DNA of 10,276 nucleotides. It comes from Thermoleophilia bacterium (GTDB lineage: Bacteria > Actinomycetota > Thermoleophilia > Miltoncostaeales > Miltoncostaeaceae). How positions within the stretch are numbered: position 1 is the first letter of the stretch; each line of letters begins with the position of its first letter. The stretch is taken from assembly GCA_017882555.1 (NCBI GenBank), contig JADGPH010000003.1, positions 1-10,276 on the forward strand. The letters are read 5' to 3'. The position numbers and the translations under genes were made by a program. Below are positions 1-6,641 of the stretch, one piece after another. Under the pieces are notes generated by a model. That model saw only the letters and a program-made list of their open reading frames with translations, searched no databases and was not told where the DNA came from.

Positions 1-2
1 GC

Positions 3-866
3 CGCATCGTCGCGCCCGGGCAGGCGACAAGCGATCTGGCGATCTTGGCCGCCACCAATGTCCTGGAGGCGGCGCAACGCGGTGCCGACGAGATCGACGT
101 ACTCATCGTGCCGACGTGTACGCCCGATCACCTGTTTCCCTCGGTCTCCGCGATTACCGCGAATGCCATCGGCGCGCATGCGGCCGCCGCGTTCGACATT
201 CAAGCGGCATGCAGCGGGTTCATCTATGGCCTGGCGCAGGCGCTCGCGCTCGTGGAATCCGGTCTTGCGCAGAACGTGCTGGTGGTCGGCGCCGAGGTGT
301 TCTCTCGTGTGACAAATCCACACGATCGCGGCACGTGCATTCTGTTCGGGGACGCCGCCGCCGGCGCGCTCATCGTCCGGGATGAGGACGGCGGGCCATC
401 GGGCTTTCTCGGGTTTGAGCTCGGGGCCGACGGCAGTCGGGGCGATCAGTTGATAATTCCGGTTGGCGGCACCCGTCACCCGGCGTCCGAGCCGTTCGAT
501 CCGGATGATGCGTATGTCCAGATGAATGGCCGCGAGGTATTCAGGTTTGCGACGCGCGTCATCGAGGACTCGGTGCTGCGCTTGCTGGATCGCCTGGGCA
601 TGGCGATTGACGATGTCGATCTGTTGGTGCCCCACCAGGCCAATCAACGGATCATTGACCACGCCATCGGGCGTCTTGGAATCGACGCCGCGCGGGTCTT
701 CAATAACCTGGAGCACTACGGAAATACCTCGGCCGCGTCGATTCCGCTTGCAATGGCGGAAGCTCGGGATGCCGGGGCGTTGCGGCCGGGTATGCGCGTC
801 ATGATGGTGGGGTTCGGCGCGGGTCTTACATGGGCTGCGTGTTTCGTGAGGTATGAGCCAGAATGA
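3..866 (+). CDS. fabH: Beta-ketoacyl-ACP synthase III (FabH), 5'-truncated by window edge
   Basis: This enzyme condenses an acyl-CoA primer (usually acetyl-CoA or a branched acyl-CoA) with malonyl-ACP to start type II fatty acid synthesis in the cytoplasm. The reading frame is already open at base 3, and the first visible residues, RIVAPGQATSDLA, match the interior of the FabH N-terminal domain. About 40 N-terminal residues therefore lie upstream of the window. The catalytic triad is visible: Cys in AACSGF (codon 210-212), His in VPHQANQR (codon 633-635) and Asn in HYGNTSAAS (codon 723-725). The His-Asn spacing of 30 residues equals that in E. coli FabH. The stop overlaps the fabD start as ATGA, so translation is probably coupled. 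Substrate preference (acetyl versus branched primers) cannot be read from this fragment. Identity is very sure. Confidence 0.96.
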   Translation, partial: RIVAPGQATSDLAILAATNVLEAAQRGADEIDVLIVPTCTPDHLFPSVSAITANAIGAHAAAAFDIQAACSGFIYGLAQALALVESGLAQNVLVVGAEVFSRVTNPHDRGTCILFGDAAAGALIVRDEDGGPSGFLGFELGADGSRGDQLIIPVGGTRHPASEPFDPDDAYVQMNGREVFRFATRVIEDSVLRLLDRLGMAIDDVDLLVPHQANQRIIDHAIGRLGIDAARVFNNLEHYGNTSAASIPLAMAEARDAGALRPGMRVMMVGFGAGLTWAACFVRYEPE

Positions 867-1774
867 TTGCACTGATGTTTCCCGGACAAGGGGCTCAAGC
901 GGTCGGCATGGGCCAACAGCTTGCTGCGAGCTCTGAGGCGGCCCGCGCGACCTACGAGGAAGCGGATGAGGTTCTGGGCTACGCCCTGTCGGAGGTCTGC
1001 TTCTCGGGCCCGGCGGAGCGCCTGATGCAGACCGACGTGTGCCAGCCCGCGCTGGTGGCCACATGCGTCGCCGCATGGAGAGCCGCCGAAGAGGTCGGGC
1101 TTCGCGGCGATCTGGTGATGGGCCACTCGTTGGGCGAGTACTCCGCGCTCGTCGTTGCGGGCGCCATCACGTACCCGGATGCGTTGCGGTTGGTTGCCGA
1201 GCGGGGTGCCGCCATGCAAGCGGCAGCGGATTCCAGTCCGGGGGCGATGGCGGCAGTGCTGGGCGCGACCGATCGTGAGGTCGAGGCGTTGTGCGCAGAC
1301 ATCGGCGACGTATGGCCGGCAAACTTCAACTGCCCGGGACAGGTTGTGGTGAGCGGCACGTGCGACGGCATCGCTCGCGTGCTTGAAAGGATTGCCACCA
1401 CGGGCGGCAAGGCCGCCCGCTTGCAGGTCTCGGGGGCCTTCCACTCGCCGCTCGTTGCGTCGGCAGCCGAGCGCCTGTCAACAGCGTTGGCAGCGTGGAC
1501 GCCTGGGGCGATCGAGGTACCCTTTTTGTCGACCACGACGTGTGCATTTGAATCGTCGGACACCTTGCGTGAACTTTTGGCGAGGCAACTGGTGTCGCCG
1601 GTGCGGTTCGGCGCCGCCATCGAGGTCGCCCTTGGCGCGGGTGTCACCCAATTCATCGAGTTCGGCGTTGGGCGCGTGCTGTCGGGGCTGGTCAAGCGCG
1701 TACGGCGCGACGCGTCGATTCTGCAAATCAATACGCCGGGCGATCTTGCAGCGTTGGCTAAGGTGGTCCGATAG
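863..1774 (+). CDS. fabD: Malonyl-CoA:ACP transacylase (FabD)
   Basis: FabD transfers the malonyl group from malonyl-CoA to the phosphopantetheine arm of acyl carrier protein, supplying the extender for FabH and FabF. The 303-residue product has the normal length for the family (about 300-310). Visible motifs are PGQGAQ near residues 7-12, the nucleophile elbow GHSLGE with Ser89, the conserved Arg114 in VAERGAAMQ and the catalytic His194 in GAFHSPL. The C-terminal EFGVGRVLSGLVKR corresponds to the family's EIGPGKVLTGLVKR. The ATG overlaps the fabH stop by four bases, with only a weak purine stretch upstream, which suggests translational coupling. The stop TAG shares one base with the GTG of fabG. 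Nothing is missing or odd. Confidence 0.97.
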   Translation: MIALMFPGQGAQAVGMGQQLAASSEAARATYEEADEVLGYALSEVCFSGPAERLMQTDVCQPALVATCVAAWRAAEEVGLRGDLVMGHSLGEYSALVVAGAITYPDALRLVAERGAAMQAAADSSPGAMAAVLGATDREVEALCADIGDVWPANFNCPGQVVVSGTCDGIARVLERIATTGGKAARLQVSGAFHSPLVASAAERLSTALAAWTPGAIEVPFLSTTTCAFESSDTLRELLARQLVSPVRFGAAIEVALGAGVTQFIEFGVGRVLSGLVKRVRRDASILQINTPGDLAALAKVVR

Positions 1775-2505
1775 TGCCAGTTGCACTCGTCACAGGAGCA
1801 AGTCGCGGTATCGGTGCAGCCATCGCGGACGCGCTCGCGCGCGATGGCTTCGATGTCGCGGTGGGCTATGGATCGGACGCCGAGGGCGCCCAGCGCACCG
1901 TGGCCGCTGTCACCGCACACGGGCGCCGCGCTGTGGCACTGCAGGCCGATGTCTCGGTTGAGGACGAGGCGGTCGGTCTGGTGGAAGCCGCCGAGGCGGA
2001 GCTCGGGCCTCTCGACGCCGTGGTGCTGAATGCCGGGATTACCCGCGACGGCTTGTTCATGCGGATTTCCGCGGAGGACTGGCGGGCGGTCATCGACACC
2101 AATCTGACTGGTGCGTTCTTTGTCTCGCGCGCCACCGTGCGCGGAATGCTTCGCCGGCGCTCTGGAACGATCGTCGCTGTCTCCTCGGTGGTCGGGCTCA
2201 TCGGCAACCCCGGGCAGGCCAACTATGCGGCCGCGAAGGCGGGACTGATCGGTATGGTGAAGTCGCTTGCCAAGGAAGTCGGCCCGCGTGGGATTCGCGT
2301 CAACGCCGTTGCACCCGGGTATATCGCGACGGACATGACTGCGGCGCTGTCGGATGACCAACGTGAGCAGGTGCGGACGGCCACTCCGTTGGGGCGTCTC
2401 GGAACTCCCGAGGACGTGGCCGGCGTCGTGGCATTCTTGTGCTCGCCGGACGCCGCGTTCATCACGGGCAGTGTCATCCGGATCGATGGAGGACTGGGTA
2501 CGTGA
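1774..2505 (+). CDS. fabG: 3-oxoacyl-ACP reductase (FabG)
   Basis: FabG is the NADPH-dependent reductase of 3-oxoacyl-ACP to 3-hydroxyacyl-ACP, the first reductive step of each elongation cycle. The 243-residue protein is a classical short-chain dehydrogenase. It has the cofactor loop TGASRGIG at residues 7-14, LNAG at 85-88, Asn110, Ser138, Tyr151 and Lys155 of the YAAAK signature, and the FabG-like PGYIATDMT at 181-189. The sequence ITRDGLFMRIS after the NAG motif is typical of true FabG rather than general dehydrogenases. The start is the GTG sharing its first base with the fabD stop (TAGTG), preceded by AAGGTGG at 1760-1766, 7 bases upstream. The 3' end overlaps fabF. An acpP gene usually follows here but does not in this operon. 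Confidence 0.96.
   Translation: MPVALVTGASRGIGAAIADALARDGFDVAVGYGSDAEGAQRTVAAVTAHGRRAVALQADVSVEDEAVGLVEAAEAELGPLDAVVLNAGITRDGLFMRISAEDWRAVIDTNLTGAFFVSRATVRGMLRRRSGTIVAVSSVVGLIGNPGQANYAAAKAGLIGMVKSLAKEVGPRGIRVNAVAPGYIATDMTAALSDDQREQVRTATPLGRLGTPEDVAGVVAFLCSPDAAFITGSVIRIDGGLGT
2488..2493 (+). promoter_or_regulatory. Ribosome binding site that fixes the fabF start
   Basis: GGAGGA inside the last codons of fabG lies 8 bases upstream of the GTG at 2502. It supports that GTG as the fabF start over longer in-frame readings into fabG, because the beta-ketoacyl synthase fold also begins there with RRRVVITGLGLVSP. Confidence 0.75.
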
Positions 2506-3755
2506 TCCAAGCTCGTCGCAGAGTTGTGATCACGGGACTCGGTCTCGTCAGCCCGATCGGCATCGGTCGTGAGGACGTGTGGCGTAACGCGCTCGCCGGC
2601 ATGAGTGGCGCGGGTCCGATCTCGGGCTTCGACCCCAGCCGTCTCTCGACACGAATTGCCTGCGAGGTGGTGGATTTCGACCCCGAACAGTTCATGGATC
2701 GTCGCGCGACGCGGCGCATGGACCGGTTCGCGCAGATGGCGGTCGCCGCAGCGCGATTGGGTCTTGATGACGCCGGGCTCGACCCAACCAAGATTCCCGA
2801 TGCGGGTGTATACGTCGGCAGCGGCATCGGTGGTCTGTCGACCTTCGTCGAGCAGACCCAAGTCGCGCTCGAGCGTGGCCCGGATCGATTGTCGCCCCTA
2901 TTTATCCCCATGATGATCGCCAACATGGGGGCCGCGCAGATCTCGATGCAGCTCGGGTTGCGGGGTCCGGTGCTCTCGACGGTGAGCGCCTGCGCGACAT
3001 CAAACCATGCGATTGGCGAGGCCCTTGATGCCATTCGCCTGGGTCGCGCCAACGTGATTATCGCGGGTGGTGCAGAGTGCGCCGTGGTCGAGATCGGAAT
3101 TGGGGCATTTAACGCGATGCGGGCGTTGTCGACCCGCAACGATGCTCCGACCGCCGCGAGCCGCCCCTTCGATGCTGGCCGCGACGGATTTGTCATGGGC
3201 GAAGCCGGGGCGGTGCTGGTACTCGAGGAGTGGTCGCACGCGATAGCCCGTGGTGCGCACATCTACGCCGAGCTGTTGGGGTACGGCCTCACCGCCGACG
3301 CGCATCACGTCACCGAACCCGATCCGACGGGAACGGCACCGGCCGGCGCGATTCGCATGGCGCTTGCGGACGCGGACGTGGATCCTGAGCAGGTGGGTTA
3401 TGTCAACGCGCACGCGACGTCGACGCCCGTTGGGGACCCCAACGAGATCCGGGCGATTCTCCTTGCGCTCGGCGAGGCGCATGCAAAGAAGTGCCTGGTG
3501 AGCTCCACAAAGTCGATGCACGGCCACTGTCTTGGTGCCGCAGGTGGCATCGAGGCGGCGCTGACCGCGCTTGCGCTCAACACCGGATGGATCCCCCCAA
3601 CGATCAACTTGGATCATCTCGATCCCGAGTGCGTCGGAGTGGATCACGTGGCCAACGTGGCTCGTGCGTCTCAGGTCGAGGTCGCGGTGTCGAATGCGTT
3701 TGGGTTTGGTGGCCACAACGCCGCCTTGGTCTTCGGAAGGGTGGAATCACCGTAA
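2502..3755 (+). CDS. fabF: Beta-ketoacyl-ACP synthase II (FabF)
   Basis: FabF elongates acyl-ACP with malonyl-ACP by decarboxylative Claisen condensation in the fatty acid elongation cycle. From the GTG at 2502 the product has 417 residues, close to the FabF norm of about 412. The catalytic Cys164 lies in VSACATSNHA, His304 in VNAHATSTPVGD and His342 in KSMHGHCLG, with Lys337 just before it. The gatekeeper region NAFGFGGHN is at 398-406 and RALSTRND at 208-214. The GTG overlaps the fabG stop as GTGA, so the two genes are coupled. One deviation is His340 where the KSMTGH motif of E. coli FabF has Thr; homologues with KSMHGH exist, so I read it as a tolerated variant. FabF rather than FabB is chosen from the overall motif match. 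Confidence 0.96.
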   Translation: MIQARRRVVITGLGLVSPIGIGREDVWRNALAGMSGAGPISGFDPSRLSTRIACEVVDFDPEQFMDRRATRRMDRFAQMAVAAARLGLDDAGLDPTKIPDAGVYVGSGIGGLSTFVEQTQVALERGPDRLSPLFIPMMIANMGAAQISMQLGLRGPVLSTVSACATSNHAIGEALDAIRLGRANVIIAGGAECAVVEIGIGAFNAMRALSTRNDAPTAASRPFDAGRDGFVMGEAGAVLVLEEWSHAIARGAHIYAELLGYGLTADAHHVTEPDPTGTAPAGAIRMALADADVDPEQVGYVNAHATSTPVGDPNEIRAILLALGEAHAKKCLVSSTKSMHGHCLGAAGGIEAALTALALNTGWIPPTINLDHLDPECVGVDHVANVARASQVEVAVSNAFGFGGHNAALVFGRVESP

Positions 3756-3784
3756 GCAGCGATCGCATCCCAGGAGTTCGGGGT

Positions 3785-4348
3785 CTGTGGCACAGCGTTG
3801 CGACCCGGGTGTACGGACCCCGCCACGGCTTGAATGGTCTCTCGTTCGTGCCCGGCGAGCGGGTCGCGATCGGTGCGATGCCGGTTGCGGGGGAGATTCT
3901 GCGGCTGCCCGATCATGGCATCACGCATCTGGTCGTCTGCCGGGCCACGCCGCAGACGATGTTCAGTCAAGATCTTTGGGCGGCGCGCAAGGTCTTGGGT
4001 AAGGACAACGTGGCGCATGCGGGGATGTGGGATACCGGCCGCCCGAAGGAACCCGAAAACTGGTCAGATGCGGCGCTTTTTGCTGCCGAGGCGTTGCACG
4101 CTGACCCGGAGGCCCGGGTGCTGATCCACTGTCAGCAAGGACGTCGCCGTTCGGTGATGCTGGCCTATGCCACACTGCGCTTGTTGGGGCACTCGGAAAC
4201 AGATGCTGCGCGCGGCGTCCTTGAGGCTCGTCCCATGGGTCGGCTCGTGCCGGCCTACCGTGCAAGTGTTGAACGTTGGCTTGCCCAGCGAGCATCGGTG
4301 GGAATCAGCGGCAGCTCGGACGCGAACCCACCCTCGGCCCTGCGATAA
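3785..4348 (+). CDS. Dual-specificity / tyrosine phosphatase-like protein in the fatty acid operon
   Basis: This is a probable cysteine-based phosphatase of about 187 residues. The signature LIHCQQGRRRS gives the HCx5R phosphate-binding loop with Cys116 and Arg122 (numbered from 3785), and Asp83 in MWDTGRP sits 33 residues upstream, where these enzymes place the general acid. No signal peptide or membrane segment is visible, so it should be cytosolic. The start is uncertain. The only codon with a good ribosome binding site is a CTG at 3785, preceded by AGGAG at 3772-3776 with 8 bases between. The first conventional alternative is GTG at 3809, which lacks a clear site. The gene follows fabF by 29 bases and precedes accD by 12, so it is an operon member. 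The substrate is unknown: a phosphoprotein, lipid phosphate or nucleotide are all possible. Confidence 0.82.
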   Translation: MWHSVATRVYGPRHGLNGLSFVPGERVAIGAMPVAGEILRLPDHGITHLVVCRATPQTMFSQDLWAARKVLGKDNVAHAGMWDTGRPKEPENWSDAALFAAEALHADPEARVLIHCQQGRRRSVMLAYATLRLLGHSETDAARGVLEARPMGRLVPAYRASVERWLAQRASVGISGSSDANPPSALR

Positions 4349-4349
4349 T
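4344..4349 (+). promoter_or_regulatory. Possible -10 box for a near-leaderless accD transcript
   Basis: GATAAT overlaps the stop codon of the phosphatase gene and matches TATAAT at five of six bases. It ends 11 bases before the accD ATG, which has no convincing ribosome binding site. This would place a start site about 4-5 bases before the ATG. No -35 box is recognisable, so this is only a candidate. Confidence 0.25.
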
Positions 4350-4360
4350 CGGAACTGTCG

Positions 4361-5374
4361 ATGTCACGCCGCCCGATCTCTATCTCGATCGACCGCCTCC
4401 GCGGCAAGCGTCCCGCGACGGGACCTGCACGCCGTTTGCCTGGCGACGAACGCTCGTGTCCGCACTGCCAGAGCCACTTTCGGGCCGAGGAGATGGAGCG
4501 CAATTGCTACGTTTGCGCGGTCTGCGATCACCATTTTGGAATGACCGCCCGGCAGCGGTTGGATCACTTAGCGGGCGGGGAGCCCTGGGAGGAGATCGGT
4601 GGAGAGTTGCGTGCCGCCGACCCGCTGCGGTTTGTCGATCTGGAGCCGTATACCGAGCGCGTGCGTGCCGCGGAGGCGAAAGGCGCAACCGAAGCCATGA
4701 TTTCGGCCTATCTCGAGATCGAGGGCCAACCGTGCGTCGTCTCGGCGATGGAATTCGGGTTCTTGGGTGGATCGATGGGCTCGGTAGTCGGTGAGCGATT
4801 TGCTCGTGCGGCGGAGTTCGCGGTCGCGCGCAACGTTCCGCTGATCAGCGTTACCTCATCCGGTGGTGCGCGGATGCAGGAAGGCGTGCTGGCATTGATG
4901 CAGATGGCCAAGACGATCGTGGCGCTTGATGAGCTTGCCGATGCTCGCCTGCCTTTCGTGATGGTCCTGGCGCATCCGACGACCGGGGGCGTGTGGGCGT
5001 CGTTCGCGTCGCTGGGCGATGTGACCTACGCCGAACCCGGTGCGCTGATCGCCTTTTCGGGTCCGCGGGTGATCGAGCAGACCACGCACGAGAAGTTGCC
5101 CGCCAACTTTGGTCTGGCTGAACGCCAGTTTGAGCACGGTCACGTCGACGCGGTCGTCGATCGCAGGGAGCTGCCGGCACGATTGGGGCGGTTGCTGGGA
5201 ATTCTCGAGCAGCCCCCCCGCGACGAGTCGCAGTCGCTCGCAAGCCAGCTGGCCCAAAACGGAAGCGAGCGAGCCGCCCGCATGGCTCAGGCGCTGCCGA
5301 GCCTGTCGAGGCGCCTGCGCGGGCGCCCCGCCGATGCGACGTACCATCCGTCCCGGGGGCATTCCGGCTCATGA
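4361..5374 (+). CDS. accD: Acetyl-CoA carboxylase carboxyltransferase subunit beta (AccD)
   Basis: AccD is the beta half of the carboxyltransferase that moves CO2 from carboxybiotin to acetyl-CoA, producing malonyl-CoA. The 337-residue product has the bacterial N-terminal zinc ribbon: Cys33 and Cys36 in CPHC, then Cys52 and Cys55 in CAVC with 15 residues between the pairs, as in E. coli AccD. An additional Cys49 is present. The crotonase-like core follows, with MEFGFLGGSMGSVVGE at 130-145, the oxyanion-forming TSSGGARMQEG at 165-175 and HPTTGGVWASFASLGD at 205-220. The stop overlaps the accA start as ATGA, fitting equimolar alpha/beta production. The tail after about residue 285 is polar and poorly conserved. 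The biotin carrier and biotin carboxylase (accB, accC) are not in this window. Confidence 0.96.
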   Translation: MSRRPISISIDRLRGKRPATGPARRLPGDERSCPHCQSHFRAEEMERNCYVCAVCDHHFGMTARQRLDHLAGGEPWEEIGGELRAADPLRFVDLEPYTERVRAAEAKGATEAMISAYLEIEGQPCVVSAMEFGFLGGSMGSVVGERFARAAEFAVARNVPLISVTSSGGARMQEGVLALMQMAKTIVALDELADARLPFVMVLAHPTTGGVWASFASLGDVTYAEPGALIAFSGPRVIEQTTHEKLPANFGLAERQFEHGHVDAVVDRRELPARLGRLLGILEQPPRDESQSLASQLAQNGSERAARMAQALPSLSRRLRGRPADATYHPSRGHSGS

Positions 5375-6264
5375 GCACACCAACGGCTTCAAGTGGTCGT
5401 GGCGGTCGATTTGTTCGCCGGATTGCGGGTCGGCTCGCCGGGAGCGAGGCGGTCCCCGGAGATACTTGGGATGCGGTTCTACTCGCGCGCCACCAAGATC
5501 GTCCCTATCCACTGGATTACATCGCACGCCTGATGCCCGACTTCGAAGAACTTCACGGCGATCGGCTGAAGGGCGACGATCCAGCGATTGTGGCAGGCAT
5601 CGGTCGGTATCATGGCGCCCCGCTGGCCGTGATCGGCCAGCAAAAAGGTCGCGACGCCCAAGATCGGGCGTACCGCAACTTCGGCATGCCGAGCCCTGAG
5701 GGATACCGCAAGGGCATGCGGCTCATGGACTTGTGCGAGCGGCTCGAGATACCGTTGGTCACGCTGATTGACACCCCGGGAGCGTTCCCCGGCGCAGACG
5801 CCGAGGAACGCGGTCAGGGTGGCGCGATCGCACGCAGCATGCTGATGATGCTGCGACTGCGCGTACCCACCGTCGCGGTGATCATTGGAGAGGGGTCGTC
5901 CGGGGGCGCGCTGGCACTTGGTGTCGCCGATCGCGTGGTGATGTTGGAGAACGCGACCTATTCGGTCATATCACCGGAAGGCGCCTCGGCGATCCTGTGG
6001 CGTGATGCGAGCAAGGCGAAGCTCGCCGCTGCGGCGTTCAAGCCCACGGCAGCGAATTGTTATCGGTGGGGCGTCGCGGACGCGGTCGTCCCGGAACCCG
6101 AGGGCGGCGCACATAGTGCGCACGACGAAGCCGCTCGATTGCTCGACGGGTACCTGTCACGGACGATTCGCGAGTTGCAGGCGCTTCCTCTGGCCGAACG
6201 TCGCCGTCAGCGTCGTGAACGGTTCCGCCGCCTTGGTGCCATGCGTGAAGCCACCAGCGCATAG
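5371..6264 (+). CDS. accA: Acetyl-CoA carboxylase carboxyltransferase subunit alpha (AccA)
   Basis: AccA is the alpha half of the carboxyltransferase and pairs with AccD to form malonyl-CoA. The 297-residue product is a little shorter than E. coli AccA (319) at the N terminus. Family blocks are clear: RPYPLDYIARLMPDFEELHGDR near 44-65, GQQKGRD near 89-95, NFGMPSPEGYRKGMRLM near 103-119, IDTPGAFPGADAEERGQ near 133-149, the oxyanion region GEGSSGGALALG near 174-185 and YSVISPEGASAILW near 197-210. The C terminus is a basic, Arg-rich helix. The ATG overlaps the accD stop, so the subunits are probably translationally coupled. This is the last gene of the plus-strand operon and converges with a minus-strand gene 18 bases further on. 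Confidence 0.96.
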   Translation: MSTPTASSGRGGRFVRRIAGRLAGSEAVPGDTWDAVLLARHQDRPYPLDYIARLMPDFEELHGDRLKGDDPAIVAGIGRYHGAPLAVIGQQKGRDAQDRAYRNFGMPSPEGYRKGMRLMDLCERLEIPLVTLIDTPGAFPGADAEERGQGGAIARSMLMMLRLRVPTVAVIIGEGSSGGALALGVADRVVMLENATYSVISPEGASAILWRDASKAKLAAAAFKPTAANCYRWGVADAVVPEPEGGAHSAHDEAARLLDGYLSRTIRELQALPLAERRRQRRERFRRLGAMREATSA

Positions 6265-6283
6265 GGCGCCGGGCGCGGGCCCT
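6263..6283 (+). terminator. Possible hairpin between convergent genes
   Basis: Just past the accA stop, AGGGC(g)CC can pair with GGGCCCT around a six-base loop, giving seven G/C-rich pairs with one bulge, followed by TATTGG. The position between two converging operons suits a terminator, but the T tract is short, so this is a weak call. Confidence 0.35.
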
Positions 6284-6561
6284 TATTGGTTCACGAGTTC
6301 GCTGAGCACGCGGTCCGGTGGTCGTGAGGCGTCATCAACGAAGTGATGCGCGACGAGCTCAAGGCGCAGGGCCTCAAATGCAAGCTCGCGGTTCGTGTCC
6401 ATGTGCTCGCGAGCGGGGACCCCAAGGTCCTTGGCAAGCTTGCGACACCAGCTGCACATGTCGGCGCTCGGTCGGCGATCGGGATCCATGCGCGCCAAGT
6501 CCAGTGCGATGGCCACGACGCCGCGCGCAGCGGCACGGGGGTCGGGTCCTTGGACCGCCAT
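6283..6561 (-). CDS. Hypothetical 92-residue protein with a CSWC motif
   Basis: I do not recognise a family. The protein is soluble-looking and charged, with no signal peptide or membrane helix. It carries one CxxC pair (Cys36 and Cys39 in MCSWCRKLAKDLGV) and histidines at 53, 72 and 73, which could bind a metal or act in redox chemistry; that is speculation. The gene call rests mainly on an excellent ribosome binding site: AAGGAGG (minus strand, 6576-6570) lies 8 bases before the ATG, one of the best in the window. It sits 80 bases downstream of the lipid kinase gene on the same strand and may belong to that operon or have its own promoter. Opposite-strand frames across this stretch lack comparable start signals. 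Confidence 0.65.
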   Translation of the reverse strand: MAVQGPDPRAAARGVVAIALDLARMDPDRRPSADMCSWCRKLAKDLGVPAREHMDTNRELAFEALRLELVAHHFVDDASRPPDRVLSELVNQ

Positions 6562-6569
6562 ATTGCACG

Positions 6570-6576
6570 CCTCCTT
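6570..6576 (-). promoter_or_regulatory. Strong ribosome binding site of the CSWC small protein
   Basis: AAGGAGG on the minus strand is 8 bases from the ATG at 6561. It stands out because most genes here start by overlap coupling or with weak sites, and it is the chief reason to accept the 92-residue gene. Confidence 0.7.
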
Positions 6577-6641
6577 GCGCGGGTCTGGGTGACATCGGTG
6601 TCAGCCGTACGACGTACCATCGGTCGCCGTCAGAGCGATCT

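Noticed and set aside
979..2361. Long minus-strand open frame opposite fabD and fabG
   Set aside because: It is antisense to two clear fatty acid genes. The translation is low-complexity, rich in Arg, Ala, Ser and Thr, with no motif; it is a by-product of high GC content.
2439..2501. Longer fabF start inside fabG
   Set aside because: The added residues are the out-of-frame fabG sequence. The GGAGGA site at 2488-2493 points to GTG 2502, where homology to FabF begins.
6607..6617. GTACGACGTAC palindrome in the 80-base gap upstream of the CSWC gene
   Set aside because: Five-base arms around one base are too short to claim an operator, and a one-base loop cannot form an RNA hairpin. I found no clear promoter beside it.
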